Assembly: GCA_964434775.1 (NCBI GenBank)
Contig: CAYSWH010000040.1
Span: forward strand, 1-17,185
Origin: CAYSWH01 sp964434775
GTDB lineage: Bacteria; Patescibacteriota; JACMRA01
Direction of reading: 5' to 3'
DNA length: 17,185 bases
A program made the position numbers and the translations under genes. Below are positions 7,588-17,130 of this stretch, piece by piece. The number at the start of each line of letters is the position of its first letter. The first letter of the stretch is position 1. Under the pieces are notes generated by a model, which worked only from the letters and a program-made list of their open reading frames with translations, did not search any database and was not told the DNA's origin.

Positions 7588-8847
7588 CTATATTGAAAAG
7601 TTATTGCAAAACTCGGCAAATTCTTGATCTTTGAGACCTTTGGCGATGTTAAAGAGGTAATTGTCGGCTCTGCCGGAAAGGTTGACCATAATTATTTGCT
7701 CTTGATTCATCTTGGGTGCTAGTTTCACGGCTTCGGCTAGAGCATGACTGGATTCCAAGGCTACCAGTAAACCTTCAGTTTTGGCGGCTAGCTTGAAGGC
7801 TTCCAGGGCTTCTTGATCTGTAGCACTGGTCATTTTTAATCTCCCGACTTGATGAAGATAGGCGTGAATCGGACCGATGCCGACATACCCGAGACCGGCA
7901 GAAATAGAGTGAGTAGGCTCTACTTGTCCGTTTTCATCTAATAAAAAGACTGTTTTAACTCCTTCCAGAACTCCTGACTTGCCCTTACCTGAAGCAATTC
8001 TGCTGGCATGATCTCCAATTTTCTCAAGTCCTTTACCTCCGGCTTCAACGCCGATTAATTCTACTTTTTCCTCATACAAATAGCTTTCAAAGGCCCCAAT
8101 GGCGTTAGAACCACCTCCAATACAGGCAATTACTGCATCAGGTAATTTTTGCTCCATTTCTTGGAGCTGCTGTTTACTTTCAAAGCTAATCACTCTCTGA
8201 GCCTCTCGAATTAATTCCGGGTAGGGGTGAGGGCCTATGACTGAGCCAAGCATGAAGTAACTATCCGGATTGGTAATCCAGTCTCCCATGGCCGAATCGG
8301 CAGCTTCTGTTAGACGCTGATTACCGATAGTCACCGGAACCAACTTAGCCCCCATTTGCTTGATGAAAAAAACGTTGGAATATTGAGCTTCAATGTCTTT
8401 TTGTCCCATATGTACGGTACATTCCAGACCAAACTTGGCACAGACAGTAGCTACGGCAATTCCGTGTTGCCCGGCTCCTGTTTCACAGATTACTCTTTTT
8501 TTTCCTAATCTCTTGGCCAGTAAGGCTTGGTAGACACAGTGGTTTATCTTATGACTACCTGTTAGATTAGAACCTTCGTTTTTGAGATAAATTTTGGCTC
8601 CTCTAAGTTTTTGAGATAAATTTTTAGCATAAATCAAAGGAGATGGTCTCCCGATAAAATTCTTCTTAAGAAACTCCAGCTCTTCCAAAAAATCCGCATC
8701 ATTTCGATACTGCTCAAAAGCCTCCTCCAACTCATCCAGGGCCGGCAGAAGAACCTCAGGAACGTACTGACCACCAAACTCCATTTCTTCTCCGTAATAC
8801 GTACTGTTAATATCAAACTGACCAGGCTTATACTTCGTTGACGACAT
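7588..8847 (-). CDS. trpB: Tryptophan synthase beta chain
   Basis: TrpB is a PLP enzyme that condenses indole with serine to give tryptophan, normally with TrpA. From the chosen start it has 419 residues. It shows FGGQYVPE (24-31), GRPSPL (66-71), the PLP lysine K100 in GSHKIN, and catalytic E122 in ETGAGQHG. Further on are GPHPYPE (205-211), the phosphate loop GGGSNAIG (244-251), ESSHAL (365-370) and the C-terminal SGRADNY (391-397). The body is TrpB1-like, but the lysine motif reads TGSHKIN, and the usual GRGDKD tail motif is GRADNY. The start is ATG 8847 (MSSTKYKPG). An in-frame extension to 8964 would add 39 hydrophobic residues with no family counterpart, and it runs through the leader and terminator hairpin described separately. 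There is no Shine-Dalgarno site. No trpA or other trp gene is present in the window. Identification is secure. Confidence 0.96.
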   Translation of the reverse strand: MSSTKYKPGQFDINSTYYGEEMEFGGQYVPEVLLPALDELEEAFEQYRNDADFLEELEFLKKNFIGRPSPLIYAKNLSQKLRGAKIYLKNEGSNLTGSHKINHCVYQALLAKRLGKKRVICETGAGQHGIAVATVCAKFGLECTVHMGQKDIEAQYSNVFFIKQMGAKLVPVTIGNQRLTEAADSAMGDWITNPDSYFMLGSVIGPHPYPELIREAQRVISFESKQQLQEMEQKLPDAVIACIGGGSNAIGAFESYLYEEKVELIGVEAGGKGLEKIGDHASRIASGKGKSGVLEGVKTVFLLDENGQVEPTHSISAGLGYVGIGPIHAYLHQVGRLKMTSATDQEALEAFKLAAKTEGLLVALESSHALAEAVKLAPKMNQEQIIMVNLSGRADNYLFNIAKGLKDQEFAEFCNNFSI

Positions 8848-8863
8848 AAAAATATTTGTAATT

Positions 8864-8934
8864 AAAAAACTTCCCAAACGGAGGAAGCAAGTAGTAAGAA
8901 AATAACAAAAAATAGCTTCCTTTGGAATTAGGAA
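8864..8934 (-). promoter_or_regulatory. Candidate transcription attenuator of trpB
   Basis: Read on the minus strand, four short segments give mutually exclusive pairings. Segment 1 TTCCT (8934-8930) pairs with AGGAA (8921-8917). Segment 2 AGGAAGC (8921-8915) pairs with segment 3 GCTTCCT (8888-8882). Segment 3 CTTCC (8887-8883) pairs with segment 4 GGAAG (8874-8870), followed at once by six T (8869-8864), a terminator form. The T run ends 16 nt before the trpB ATG. The stems are short (5-7 bp), so the case rests on the layout and on the tryptophan codons just upstream. Tryptophan attenuators of this 1:2, 2:3, 3:4 type are well known; this instance is inferred. Confidence 0.6.
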
Positions 8935-8960
8935 AAATTGAACCAAGACCAAGAATTCAA
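8928..8960 (-). CDS. Candidate trp leader peptide
   Basis: A short frame from TTG (8960-8958) to TAA (8930-8928) reads as 10 residues, NSWSWFNFS after the start, with two tryptophan codons at 8951-8949 and 8945-8943. Its stop codon overlaps segment 1 of the attenuator, the position expected if a ribosome paused at the Trp codons is to mask segment 1. An ATG in the same frame (8975-8973), preceded by GGA, would give a better start, but a TGA at 8963-8961 interrupts it. Start use is therefore uncertain: TTG initiation, reinitiation after a four-codon frame, or TGA readthrough. There is no sequence evidence of translation beyond the codon content and placement. Confidence 0.4.
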   Translation of the reverse strand: MNSWSWFNFS

Positions 8961-8995
8961 TCAAAAAATAAGCATACTATCCAGTTAATAATTAT

Positions 8996-9024
8996 AGTCT
9001 AGGTGAGCATGTTTTATTTGTCAA
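8996..9024 (-). promoter_or_regulatory. Probable trpB promoter
   Basis: TTGACA read on the minus strand (9024-9019) is followed after 17 bp by TAGACT (9001-8996), with a perfect but too distant TATAAT directly after it (8996-8991). Transcription would start near 8989, leaving a leader of about 140 nt before trpB that contains the Trp-codon frame and the attenuator-like hairpins. Confidence 0.5.
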
Positions 9025-9093
9025 TGTTTTTGATAGGCACATTTCCTCGAAATCATCTTTTTAAAGATAAGGTTTGTTAAAAACGGTGAAATA

Positions 9094-9124
9094 TTTTGGA
9101 ATTGCCAAAAACCGAACCTTTGTA
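9094..9124 (+). promoter_or_regulatory. Shared upstream motif, copy 1
   Basis: TTTTGGAATTGCCAAAA (9094-9110) is an inverted repeat with 6-bp arms. It is followed by a C/T-rich stretch ending in TTTGTA. The same arrangement occurs at 9841-9870. This copy lies about 70 nt before the alkyltransferase-like gene. It could be an operator, or a promoter using TTGCCA as -35. Confidence 0.45.
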
Positions 9125-9182
9125 TGCTATTCTTCTATTTCTCATTTCTAGAAATAATTATTATTAAGATGAATATGGTTAT

Positions 9183-9605
9183 ATGGTTACAAAAAATACT
9201 GCCGATAAGTGGACAGAAACTAACAAAAAAGACGGCTTACAAATCAAAAAGGAAACCCCTAAAGGACTTATGTATATTTCCAGCCCCAAAGAGATTTTGG
9301 AAGAAATAAAAAAAATTCCTAGAGGAAAAGTAATTTCGACTACGGAACTGGCACACAAATTAAGCCGAAAACACAAAACTGATTACACTTGCGGGCTTAC
9401 AACCGGCATATTTCTGGCAATAATAGCTAATTATGTAGAAGAGAGCGGACTTAAAGATGTACCATATTGGAGAGTGACCAAAGCCAAAGGAGAAATTTAT
9501 CCCTCATATCTTAGAGAACCTTCCTTCCAAGCTGATTATCTGGCTCAGGAGGGAGTAGAAATTGAAGAGCGGAAAACCGGCAAATTGTTTGTAAAAACAC
9601 GGTAA
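9183..9605 (+). CDS. Alkyltransferase-like (MGMT DNA-binding domain) protein
   Basis: The 140 residues resemble the DNA-binding domain of O6-alkylguanine-DNA alkyltransferases, in a subfamily that keeps the fold but not the catalytic site. Visible marks are the IPRGKVISTTELA helix region (45-57), the TCGLTTGIFLAIIANYVEE helix (69-87), PYWRV (94-98) where active enzymes have PCHRV, and a closing LAQEGVEIEE (120-129). The alkyl-acceptor cysteine and its neighbouring histidine are absent. Repair by alkyl transfer is therefore excluded, while damage recognition or plain DNA binding is possible. The first 25 residues are lysine-rich and look disordered. The start ATG 9183 has no Shine-Dalgarno site, and the ATGs at 9169 and 9175 are out of frame. 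The gene is divergent from trpB and upstream of the broken hydrolase gene, with which it shares an upstream motif. Confidence 0.8.
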   Translation: MVTKNTADKWTETNKKDGLQIKKETPKGLMYISSPKEILEEIKKIPRGKVISTTELAHKLSRKHKTDYTCGLTTGIFLAIIANYVEESGLKDVPYWRVTKAKGEIYPSYLREPSFQADYLAQEGVEIEERKTGKLFVKTR

Positions 9606-9897
9606 CGATTAAAAAAAATAAGCAAAAAACCGATAATATTTCATATATTAAATTGTCAAATGCTTTAAGGATGTCAAACAAACTTTTGTTATTGTAAAGT
9701 TGTTGAAGACGCCTGTAATTCCCTGCATGGAGAACAGCATCACAAGCAAGCCGTTGATAGCTTAAAACACATTTTAGGTAGGAAGAAGGTGGTAAAAGTT
9801 GGAGAGATTGTTGGTTGATTAAATCCAAACGGATCAAAAGTTGGAATTGCCAAAACACTCCTTTTTTGTAAGAAAGAATTATTTATTAATTTAATTA
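9606..9897 (+). other. Intergenic stretch, unexplained
   Basis: No recognisable gene. From about 9677 to 9825 one plus-strand frame stays open for about 50 codons, reading for example NSLHGEQHHKQAVDSLKH, and closes at TGA. It lacks a clear start or RBS and matches no family I know. It may be a remnant coding fragment or chance. Confidence 0.3.
9841..9870 (+). promoter_or_regulatory. Shared upstream motif, copy 2
   Basis: TTGGAATTGCCAAAA (9841-9855), then a C/T-rich stretch and TTTGTA (to 9870), repeats the segment at 9098-9124 and lies about 30-55 nt before the hydrolase start. Flanking sequence on both sides is unrelated, so the shared block is about 30 bp. Confidence 0.45.
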
Positions 9898-10844
9898 ATG
9901 CAAAATCAAGAACTAAAAAGAGTTGAGCTATATAATTTACTAGGTAAATTACCCGATAAAAACAGAGAAGCAAAACTGTTAAATAAAGTGGTGAGTTATA
10001 AAGACAAATTTATTCTGGAAAAGCTTGTCTTGGATTTAAACGGCTTACAAGATGCTCCGGCCTATTTTATTTGCCCTTTAAATTTTAAAGAGAAAAAAGG
10101 GAAACTGCCTACGGTTAATTTAACCACTCACACGGAAGTTTCTATAATCTTGGCAAGGATGAATTGATTAAGGGTAATGTATATTTGCAAAATCCCCCAT
10201 ATGCGGAAGTCCTTACAGGCCTAGGCTGTAATGTGCTTGTTATAGATACCTGGGCCTTTGGTGAAAGAAGTTTTCAAACTGAGGAAGAGGTCTTTAAAGA
10301 AATGATCTGGCAGGGAAAGAGTATGTGGGGTATGATGGTTTTTGATAGCCTCAAAGCTCTGGATTATCTGGCAACCAGAGAAGATGTAGATATGCATAGA
10401 ATTGCAACTTTGGGAATGTCCATGGGTAGTTCCATGTCTTGGTGGTTGGCGGCCTTGGATACGAGGATTAAAGTCTGTATTGATATTTGTTGTCTAACGG
10501 ACTTTCATACTTTACTAAAAAGTAGGTCTCTAAATGAACATTCAGTGTATTATTATGTTTACGACCTGATAAATCATTTTACGACAGCTGAAATAAACAG
10601 TTTAATCGCTCCCAGAGCTCACTTAAGCCTGGCAGGAACCAGAGACCCCCTAACTCCTGTAGAAGGACTGGATATTATTGATAAAGAGCTAAAAGGAGCC
10701 TATAAGCAATTTCAAGCATCTGAAAAATGGAGATTACTGCGATATGACATTGACCATAATGAATTACCTGAAATGAGGGAGGAGGTAGTTAGCTTCCTAA
10801 AAGAATTTCTTCAGAAACAAGCATTACTGCAGTCAGGCAAATAA
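9898..10844 (+). pseudogene. Alpha/beta hydrolase (dienelactone hydrolase/esterase-like), frameshifted
   Basis: Two overlapping frames, 9898-10167 and the frame containing 10164-10844, together make one alpha/beta hydrolase of about 314 residues. In the first frame the sequence reads KLPTV and then becomes meaningless. In the second frame, from 10122, it reads NHSHGSFYNLGKDELIKG, the expected oxyanion-loop region, and continues to the end. Between GTT (10114-10116) and AAC (10122) there are five bases where six are expected, so one base is missing near 10117-10121. The presumed catalytic triad is intact: Ser in GMSMGS, Asp in GTRDPLTP, His in DIDHNE. This suggests a very recent lesion or a sequencing error rather than old decay. 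The substrate is unknown; the fold resembles acyl or carbohydrate esterases. There is no Shine-Dalgarno site at ATG 9898, and a shared motif lies 28-57 nt upstream. Confidence 0.8.
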
Positions 10845-10999
10845 CACAGAGTTGAAAGGAAAGTATGCATAAACAAAGAACTTATAATTTTGTGTTATTT
10901 AACAAGGATAGGACAAAGGACTCAAACAAAAAATTTTAATTATTGTATATAAAATATTAGTTTAAAAAATTAAGCATTATACAGCAATAAATATATAAA

Positions 11000-11023
11000 C
11001 AAATAAAGCCACCTAATTAGGTG
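11000..11023 (-). terminator. Probable terminator of the 23S transcript
   Basis: CACCTAATTAGGTG (11010-11023) is a perfect palindrome that forms a 5-bp stem. On the minus strand it is followed by GGC and a T-rich tail (TTTATTTG). It lies 13 nt beyond the outer processing stem of the 23S precursor. The stem is short, so strength is uncertain. Confidence 0.55.
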
Positions 11024-11035
11024 ACTATAAAAATC

Positions 11036-11054
11036 TTACAGTTGGATTTTAGCA
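11036..11054 (-). repeat. 23S precursor processing stem, 3' arm
   Basis: These 19 bases are the exact reverse complement of 14383-14401 on the other side of the 23S gene. A second exact pair of 10 bases (11070-11079 with 14349-14358) lies inside it. Such long flanking stems are typical RNase III processing sites in rRNA precursors. Confidence 0.85.
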
Positions 11055-11082
11055 ATCTCGCTTTTAAAACTAAAAGCTTAGT

Positions 11083-14344
<3,262 letters not shown>

Positions 14345-14382
14345 TACAAAGCTTTTAGCTTTCTCTACCTCATATTTTAATA

Positions 14383-14401
14383 TGCTAAAATCCAACTGTA
14401 A
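14383..14401 (-). repeat. 23S precursor processing stem, 5' arm
   Basis: This is the exact reverse complement of 11036-11054. It lies about 33 nt after the predicted transcription start and 39 nt before the mature 5' end. Confidence 0.85.
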
Positions 14402-14440
14402 AACTACTGCTTTAATTTTTTCAAATTTGCAGCAACTTTT

Positions 14441-14470
14441 ATAATAAACAAAATTATCCTATTATGTCAA
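14441..14470 (-). promoter_or_regulatory. Promoter of the 23S rRNA gene
   Basis: On the minus strand, TTGACA (14470-14465) and TATTAT (14446-14441) are separated by 18 bp. This is one of the best promoter matches in the window, and it places the start near 14434, just outside the processing stem. From 14471 to 14700 I see no gene, only AT-rich sequence with a twice-repeated GAGGATAG. Confidence 0.75.
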
Positions 14471-14700
14471 GAGCATTCTTGTTTTTTACTGTTAACTGCT
14501 ATTTGTTTGCGATAAAACCAAGAAAATACCTATAAGACAAAGTCATTGAACTCTCAAAAGAAATGAAAACTGACAAAAACTAAATCTCAAACTCTATACG
14601 AAAACCACTGACTCAAATTCACTTGGAGGATAGTTATAAAAGTCGCACCTCAACTAGAGGATAGAGTAATCCAAAGCTCTTTCGTCTTATTTCCCGTAAA

Positions 14701-14947
14701 TATAGCTGCCCCTCCTAAACCTAGAGATTTCCATATTTTTCTCCGTCACTTGCCAATTGGTCATCCTGAAAAGTCGATGTCATCCTTGAATTTACCACAC
14801 AGTCATCCTGAATTTATTTCAGGATCTATCTTTGAAGGGATTCCGAAACGAGTTCGGAAAGACAATTTTTATTTCAGGATCTATTCGAAGAGATGCCGAA
14901 ACAAGTTCGCCGTGACAGGTGTATAGGTTATATTCGGATCGATTATA
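14701..14947 (+). repeat. Composite palindromic repeat, copy 2
   Basis: This copy is colinear with 5442-5713 from TATAGC to the TATTCGGAT end. It includes the stretch ATTTTTCTCCGTCACTTGCC and the ATCCTGAA/TTCAGGAT hairpin. It has fewer full GTCATCCTGAATT units than copy 1, and the units differ in sequence. It lies between the 23S promoter and the DUF1508 gene. Confidence 0.85.
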
Positions 14948-15002
14948 CCTCTCTAATTAATATTTACCCGATCGATAGTTTGTTGGCTGTGTAAAGTTCA
15001 TA

Positions 15003-15185
15003 CTATTCTTCGTCTATAAAACCACTCCTTTCTGCATTGGCAATACAGTCCAGTCGGTTGTGATAACCCTCCGTGGAAGCTCCGACTATTCTGCCGTTAG
15101 GGGCAATCCTACGCCACCTCCATAAACCTCTTTCGTCTTTGTAAAACTCCCACTTGTCACTGCTGTAATTATTTTTTTTCGTCAT
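15003..15185 (-). CDS. YegP-like DUF1508 protein
   Basis: This is a single DUF1508 (YegP) domain of 60 residues. The family pattern is clear: DKWEFYKDERGLWRWRR, then APNGRIVGASTEGY, then CIANAERSG. Such domains are small, often occur singly or in pairs, and have no firmly established function. The ATG at 15185 (MTKKNNYSS) is preferred because GCGGAAA precedes it. An in-frame GTG at 15194 would add three residues. The gene is flanked downstream by repeat copy 2 and upstream by about 245 bp of AT-rich sequence before tRNA-His. No clear promoter was found. The domain call is confident; the role is unknown. Confidence 0.87.
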   Translation of the reverse strand: MTKKNNYSSDKWEFYKDERGLWRWRRIAPNGRIVGASTEGYHNRLDCIANAERSGFIDEE

Positions 15186-15430
15186 TTTCCGCACTTTAAT
15201 TTATAAATCTTATTTATCTTTATTACTAAATTCTTATTTGGTTAGAATACCATTTTTGAAAAAACTGAAGGCCATCATGTTCATTTTATTTGTAGTGTCA
15301 GAAGTGTCTTAAAAAACTTCTTCTAATATAATAAGTATAAGTTGTCTCGTAAAGAGCTGTCAAATTAAACTAAAAACAAAACCGGAGATATTGACAAAAA
15401 CAAAAAACGGTTGGAAAGTGAAAAGTAGAT

Positions 15431-15508
15431 GGTGGGTATAGCTCAGGTGGTTAGAGCGTCGCTCTGTGGCAGCGAAGGCCGTGGGTTCGAGTCCCATTAC
15501 TCACCCCA
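15431..15508 (+). tRNA. tRNA-His (GTG)
   Basis: The full cloverleaf folds with a TCGCT/AGCGA anticodon stem, the loop CTGTGGC (anticodon GTG), a GTGGG/CCCAT T-stem and an encoded CCA. The extra G at position -1 faces C73, the histidine identity pair. A TTGACA lies at 15391-15396 but no good -10 follows; a TATAAT at 15327-15332 lacks a -35. Confidence 0.95.
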
Positions 15509-15660
15509 GAATTTTGATGAAAGAATGTTGATTAATTGAATAAATATAATTTTTGACTGCAATAAAGTTTTTTGTGCTTTTATAATAAACCAAAAAGTGT
15601 TGGGTCTTGACACAAATTTATTTTTATAGTTGGATTTGTAGTCGATAAACGTTTGATTTT

Positions 15661-15678
15661 GGTGTTTCTAGAAACACC
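15661..15678. repeat. Perfect 18-bp palindrome before tRNA-Ala
   Basis: GGTGTTTCTAGAAACACC is fully self-complementary and ends 14 nt before the first base of tRNA-Ala. No T run follows on the plus strand. It could be a transcript hairpin for tRNA processing or a protein-binding site. Confidence 0.6.
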
Positions 15679-15692
15679 GATTTGAAACTATC

Positions 15693-15769
15693 GGGCCCTT
15701 AGCTCATTTGGCTAGAGCGTCTCGTTTGCACCGAGAAGGTGGTCGGTTCGAATCCGATAGGGTCCACCA
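15693..15769 (+). tRNA. tRNA-Ala (TGC)
   Basis: The cloverleaf has GGGCCCT/AGGGTCC acceptor arms including the G3.U70 pair that defines alanine tRNAs. The anticodon stem is TCTCG/CGAGA, the loop TTTGCAC (anticodon TGC), the discriminator A73, and CCA is encoded. It is probably cotranscribed with tRNA-Asn 53 nt downstream. Confidence 0.96.
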
Positions 15770-15822
15770 AGGTCTTGACGAAGCTGTAAATTCATTTTAT
15801 AGTAATTCAGTCAAAAGTTTAT

Positions 15823-15897
15823 TCCGGAATAGCTCAGTGGTAGAGCAGTTGGCTGTTAACCAATTGGCCGTAGGTTCGAATCCTACTTCCGGAGCCA
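15823..15897 (+). tRNA. tRNA-Asn (GTT)
   Basis: The cloverleaf has TCCGGAA/TTCCGGA acceptor arms, a GTTGG/CCAAT anticodon stem, the loop CTGTTAA (anticodon GTT), discriminator G73 and encoded CCA. A terminator follows 23 nt later. Confidence 0.96.
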
Positions 15898-15920
15898 ATA
15901 TTGACCATTAATAACAATTA

Positions 15921-15946
15921 CTCGCCTATCCAAGGCGGGTTTTTTT
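15921..15946 (+). terminator. Rho-independent terminator of the tRNA cluster
   Basis: CTCGCCT and AAGGCGGG form a 7-bp stem (one G.T pair) with a five-base loop, followed by seven T. Confidence 0.9.
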
Positions 15947-16079
15947 GTGGAAAAACTAAGTGTGCGAGCCAAAAACTACAGAAATGGCATATAAGAATCT
16001 CTTTTTGTCACAATATTGATTCAAAATTTACTACCTGAGCGAACCAATTTCGTTCAATTATTTTTTTTAATTATATTAT

Positions 16080-16085
16080 TATAAT
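16080..16085 (+). promoter_or_regulatory. -10 element of the surface protein gene
   Basis: A perfect TATAAT lies only 10 nt before the ATG at 16096, inside a long T/A tract, with no clear -35. If used, the mRNA would begin within a few bases of the start codon, which fits the lack of a Shine-Dalgarno site. Confidence 0.45.
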
Positions 16086-16095
16086 ACTACTATTT

Positions 16096-16956
16096 ATGTC
16101 TAAACTATTCAAAATATGTACTTTAATTACGGGATTAGCCCTTAGTTTAACTTTAATTGGTCAAATTAATGCCTCAGCACAGATCCTTCCGCCAGAAGGT
16201 CAGGGAATTTATCAATTTATCCTACCTGAATCTTACCCTGCCCCGGAATATAATTCAATTTGCGTAGTCGGATATGGAGATCAGGGTATTTACGAAGGTC
16301 AACAATACAGCCTTCCGATTGGAAATTATACTGTAAAATATATTGACTGGAGTGTTTCATATGACAATGACTGTAATGTTATTGACGAGAACACTGTTAT
16401 TGATACAGCTCAAATGACTATCTCTGAAAATTCTGTAACTACTATTACGCTTGATGAAAATGTTGACTACTTTCGTGGACTGGATATTAGATCTCCGCAG
16501 CCTATACAAACCGGCACCGTTACTTTTATACTTGCAGAGAGAGTACACAATGTTCCAATTACGGTTTGTATTGTTGGAGATTCCTCGGGTGTTACTCTAA
16601 ACCAAGAATACGTGTCCCATGTCGGCCGTTTCACAGCCAATCTTTATGTAGGTGAAGAAGTGGAAGGAAAGGATTGCAGTGAATTATCAGTCCTGAACCC
16701 CACAGATACAATTGAATTTGGCGTGACAGAAAATGCAGATACAGCTATTTACATTGGCCGTACAGAAGACGGTTACAAATATATTCAACCGAATGCTCCC
16801 AACGAACCGGCTCCGGAAGAAGAGGCTGTTACCGTAAAACCTATCAAAACCCCCCGAACCGGTGGCCTAGACCTAGCCAAAGAAGCGATTCTTGTTCTCT
16901 TTACCGGAGTTTCTCTTGGAGCGATCTATTTATCTCTAAAACCGATTAAGGAATAG
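16096..16956 (+). CDS. Secreted, probably sortase-anchored surface protein
   Basis: The 286 residues have a signal peptide (K3-K6 charge, hydrophobic 8-22, likely cleavage after ASA at 26-28). Two similar beta-rich domains follow, then a linker rich in P and E (232-250). The C-terminal sorting signal is KTPRTGG (251-257), then a hydrophobic segment (about 262-281) and a short tail with two lysines. The two domains share a frame: ICVVG...DNDC (C56, C93) and VCIVG...GKDC (C158, C194), with cysteines 37 and 36 residues apart, suggesting an internal duplication with one disulfide each. The TPRTG motif departs from LPXTG at its first position. The fold and ligand are unknown to me; it may be an adhesin or wall protein. 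No sortase gene is in the window. It stands alone with its own terminator. Confidence 0.85.
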   Translation: MSKLFKICTLITGLALSLTLIGQINASAQILPPEGQGIYQFILPESYPAPEYNSICVVGYGDQGIYEGQQYSLPIGNYTVKYIDWSVSYDNDCNVIDENTVIDTAQMTISENSVTTITLDENVDYFRGLDIRSPQPIQTGTVTFILAERVHNVPITVCIVGDSSGVTLNQEYVSHVGRFTANLYVGEEVEGKDCSELSVLNPTDTIEFGVTENADTAIYIGRTEDGYKYIQPNAPNEPAPEEEAVTVKPIKTPRTGGLDLAKEAILVLFTGVSLGAIYLSLKPIKE

Positions 16957-16982
16957 CTTAAAATATCTTGATCGTAATTTAG

Positions 16983-17005
16983 CCGGCTATGATAGCCGGT
17001 TTTTT
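16983..17005 (+). terminator. Rho-independent terminator of the surface protein gene
   Basis: CCGGCTA and TAGCCGG form a 7-bp perfect stem around TGA, followed by six T. It lies 26 nt after the stop codon. Confidence 0.92.
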
Positions 17006-17130
17006 GCCGATTTTAAACTGTATTTGGTAATCAGCATAACCTATTTTCACCAAACCCACCGGGTATAAATAAGTCGGTTAGGAAAGCCGAAGTCTTTGAC
17101 AAATCCTGCTTTTTTAAGAAGATTTGGAAG

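Noticed and set aside
8848..8964. N-terminal extension of trpB starting at TTG 8964
   Set aside because: It would encode a hydrophobic segment absent from the family and spans the leader frame and terminator-like hairpin; ATG 8847 fits TrpB alignments.
9511..9973. Minus-strand frames of 77 and 115 codons
   Set aside because: They overlap the ends of the alkyltransferase-like and hydrolase genes and show no domain.
15708..15911. 67-codon plus-strand frame
   Set aside because: It runs through tRNA-Ala and tRNA-Asn.
16357..16548. 63-codon minus-strand frame
   Set aside because: It is antisense to the surface protein gene and has no supporting signal.
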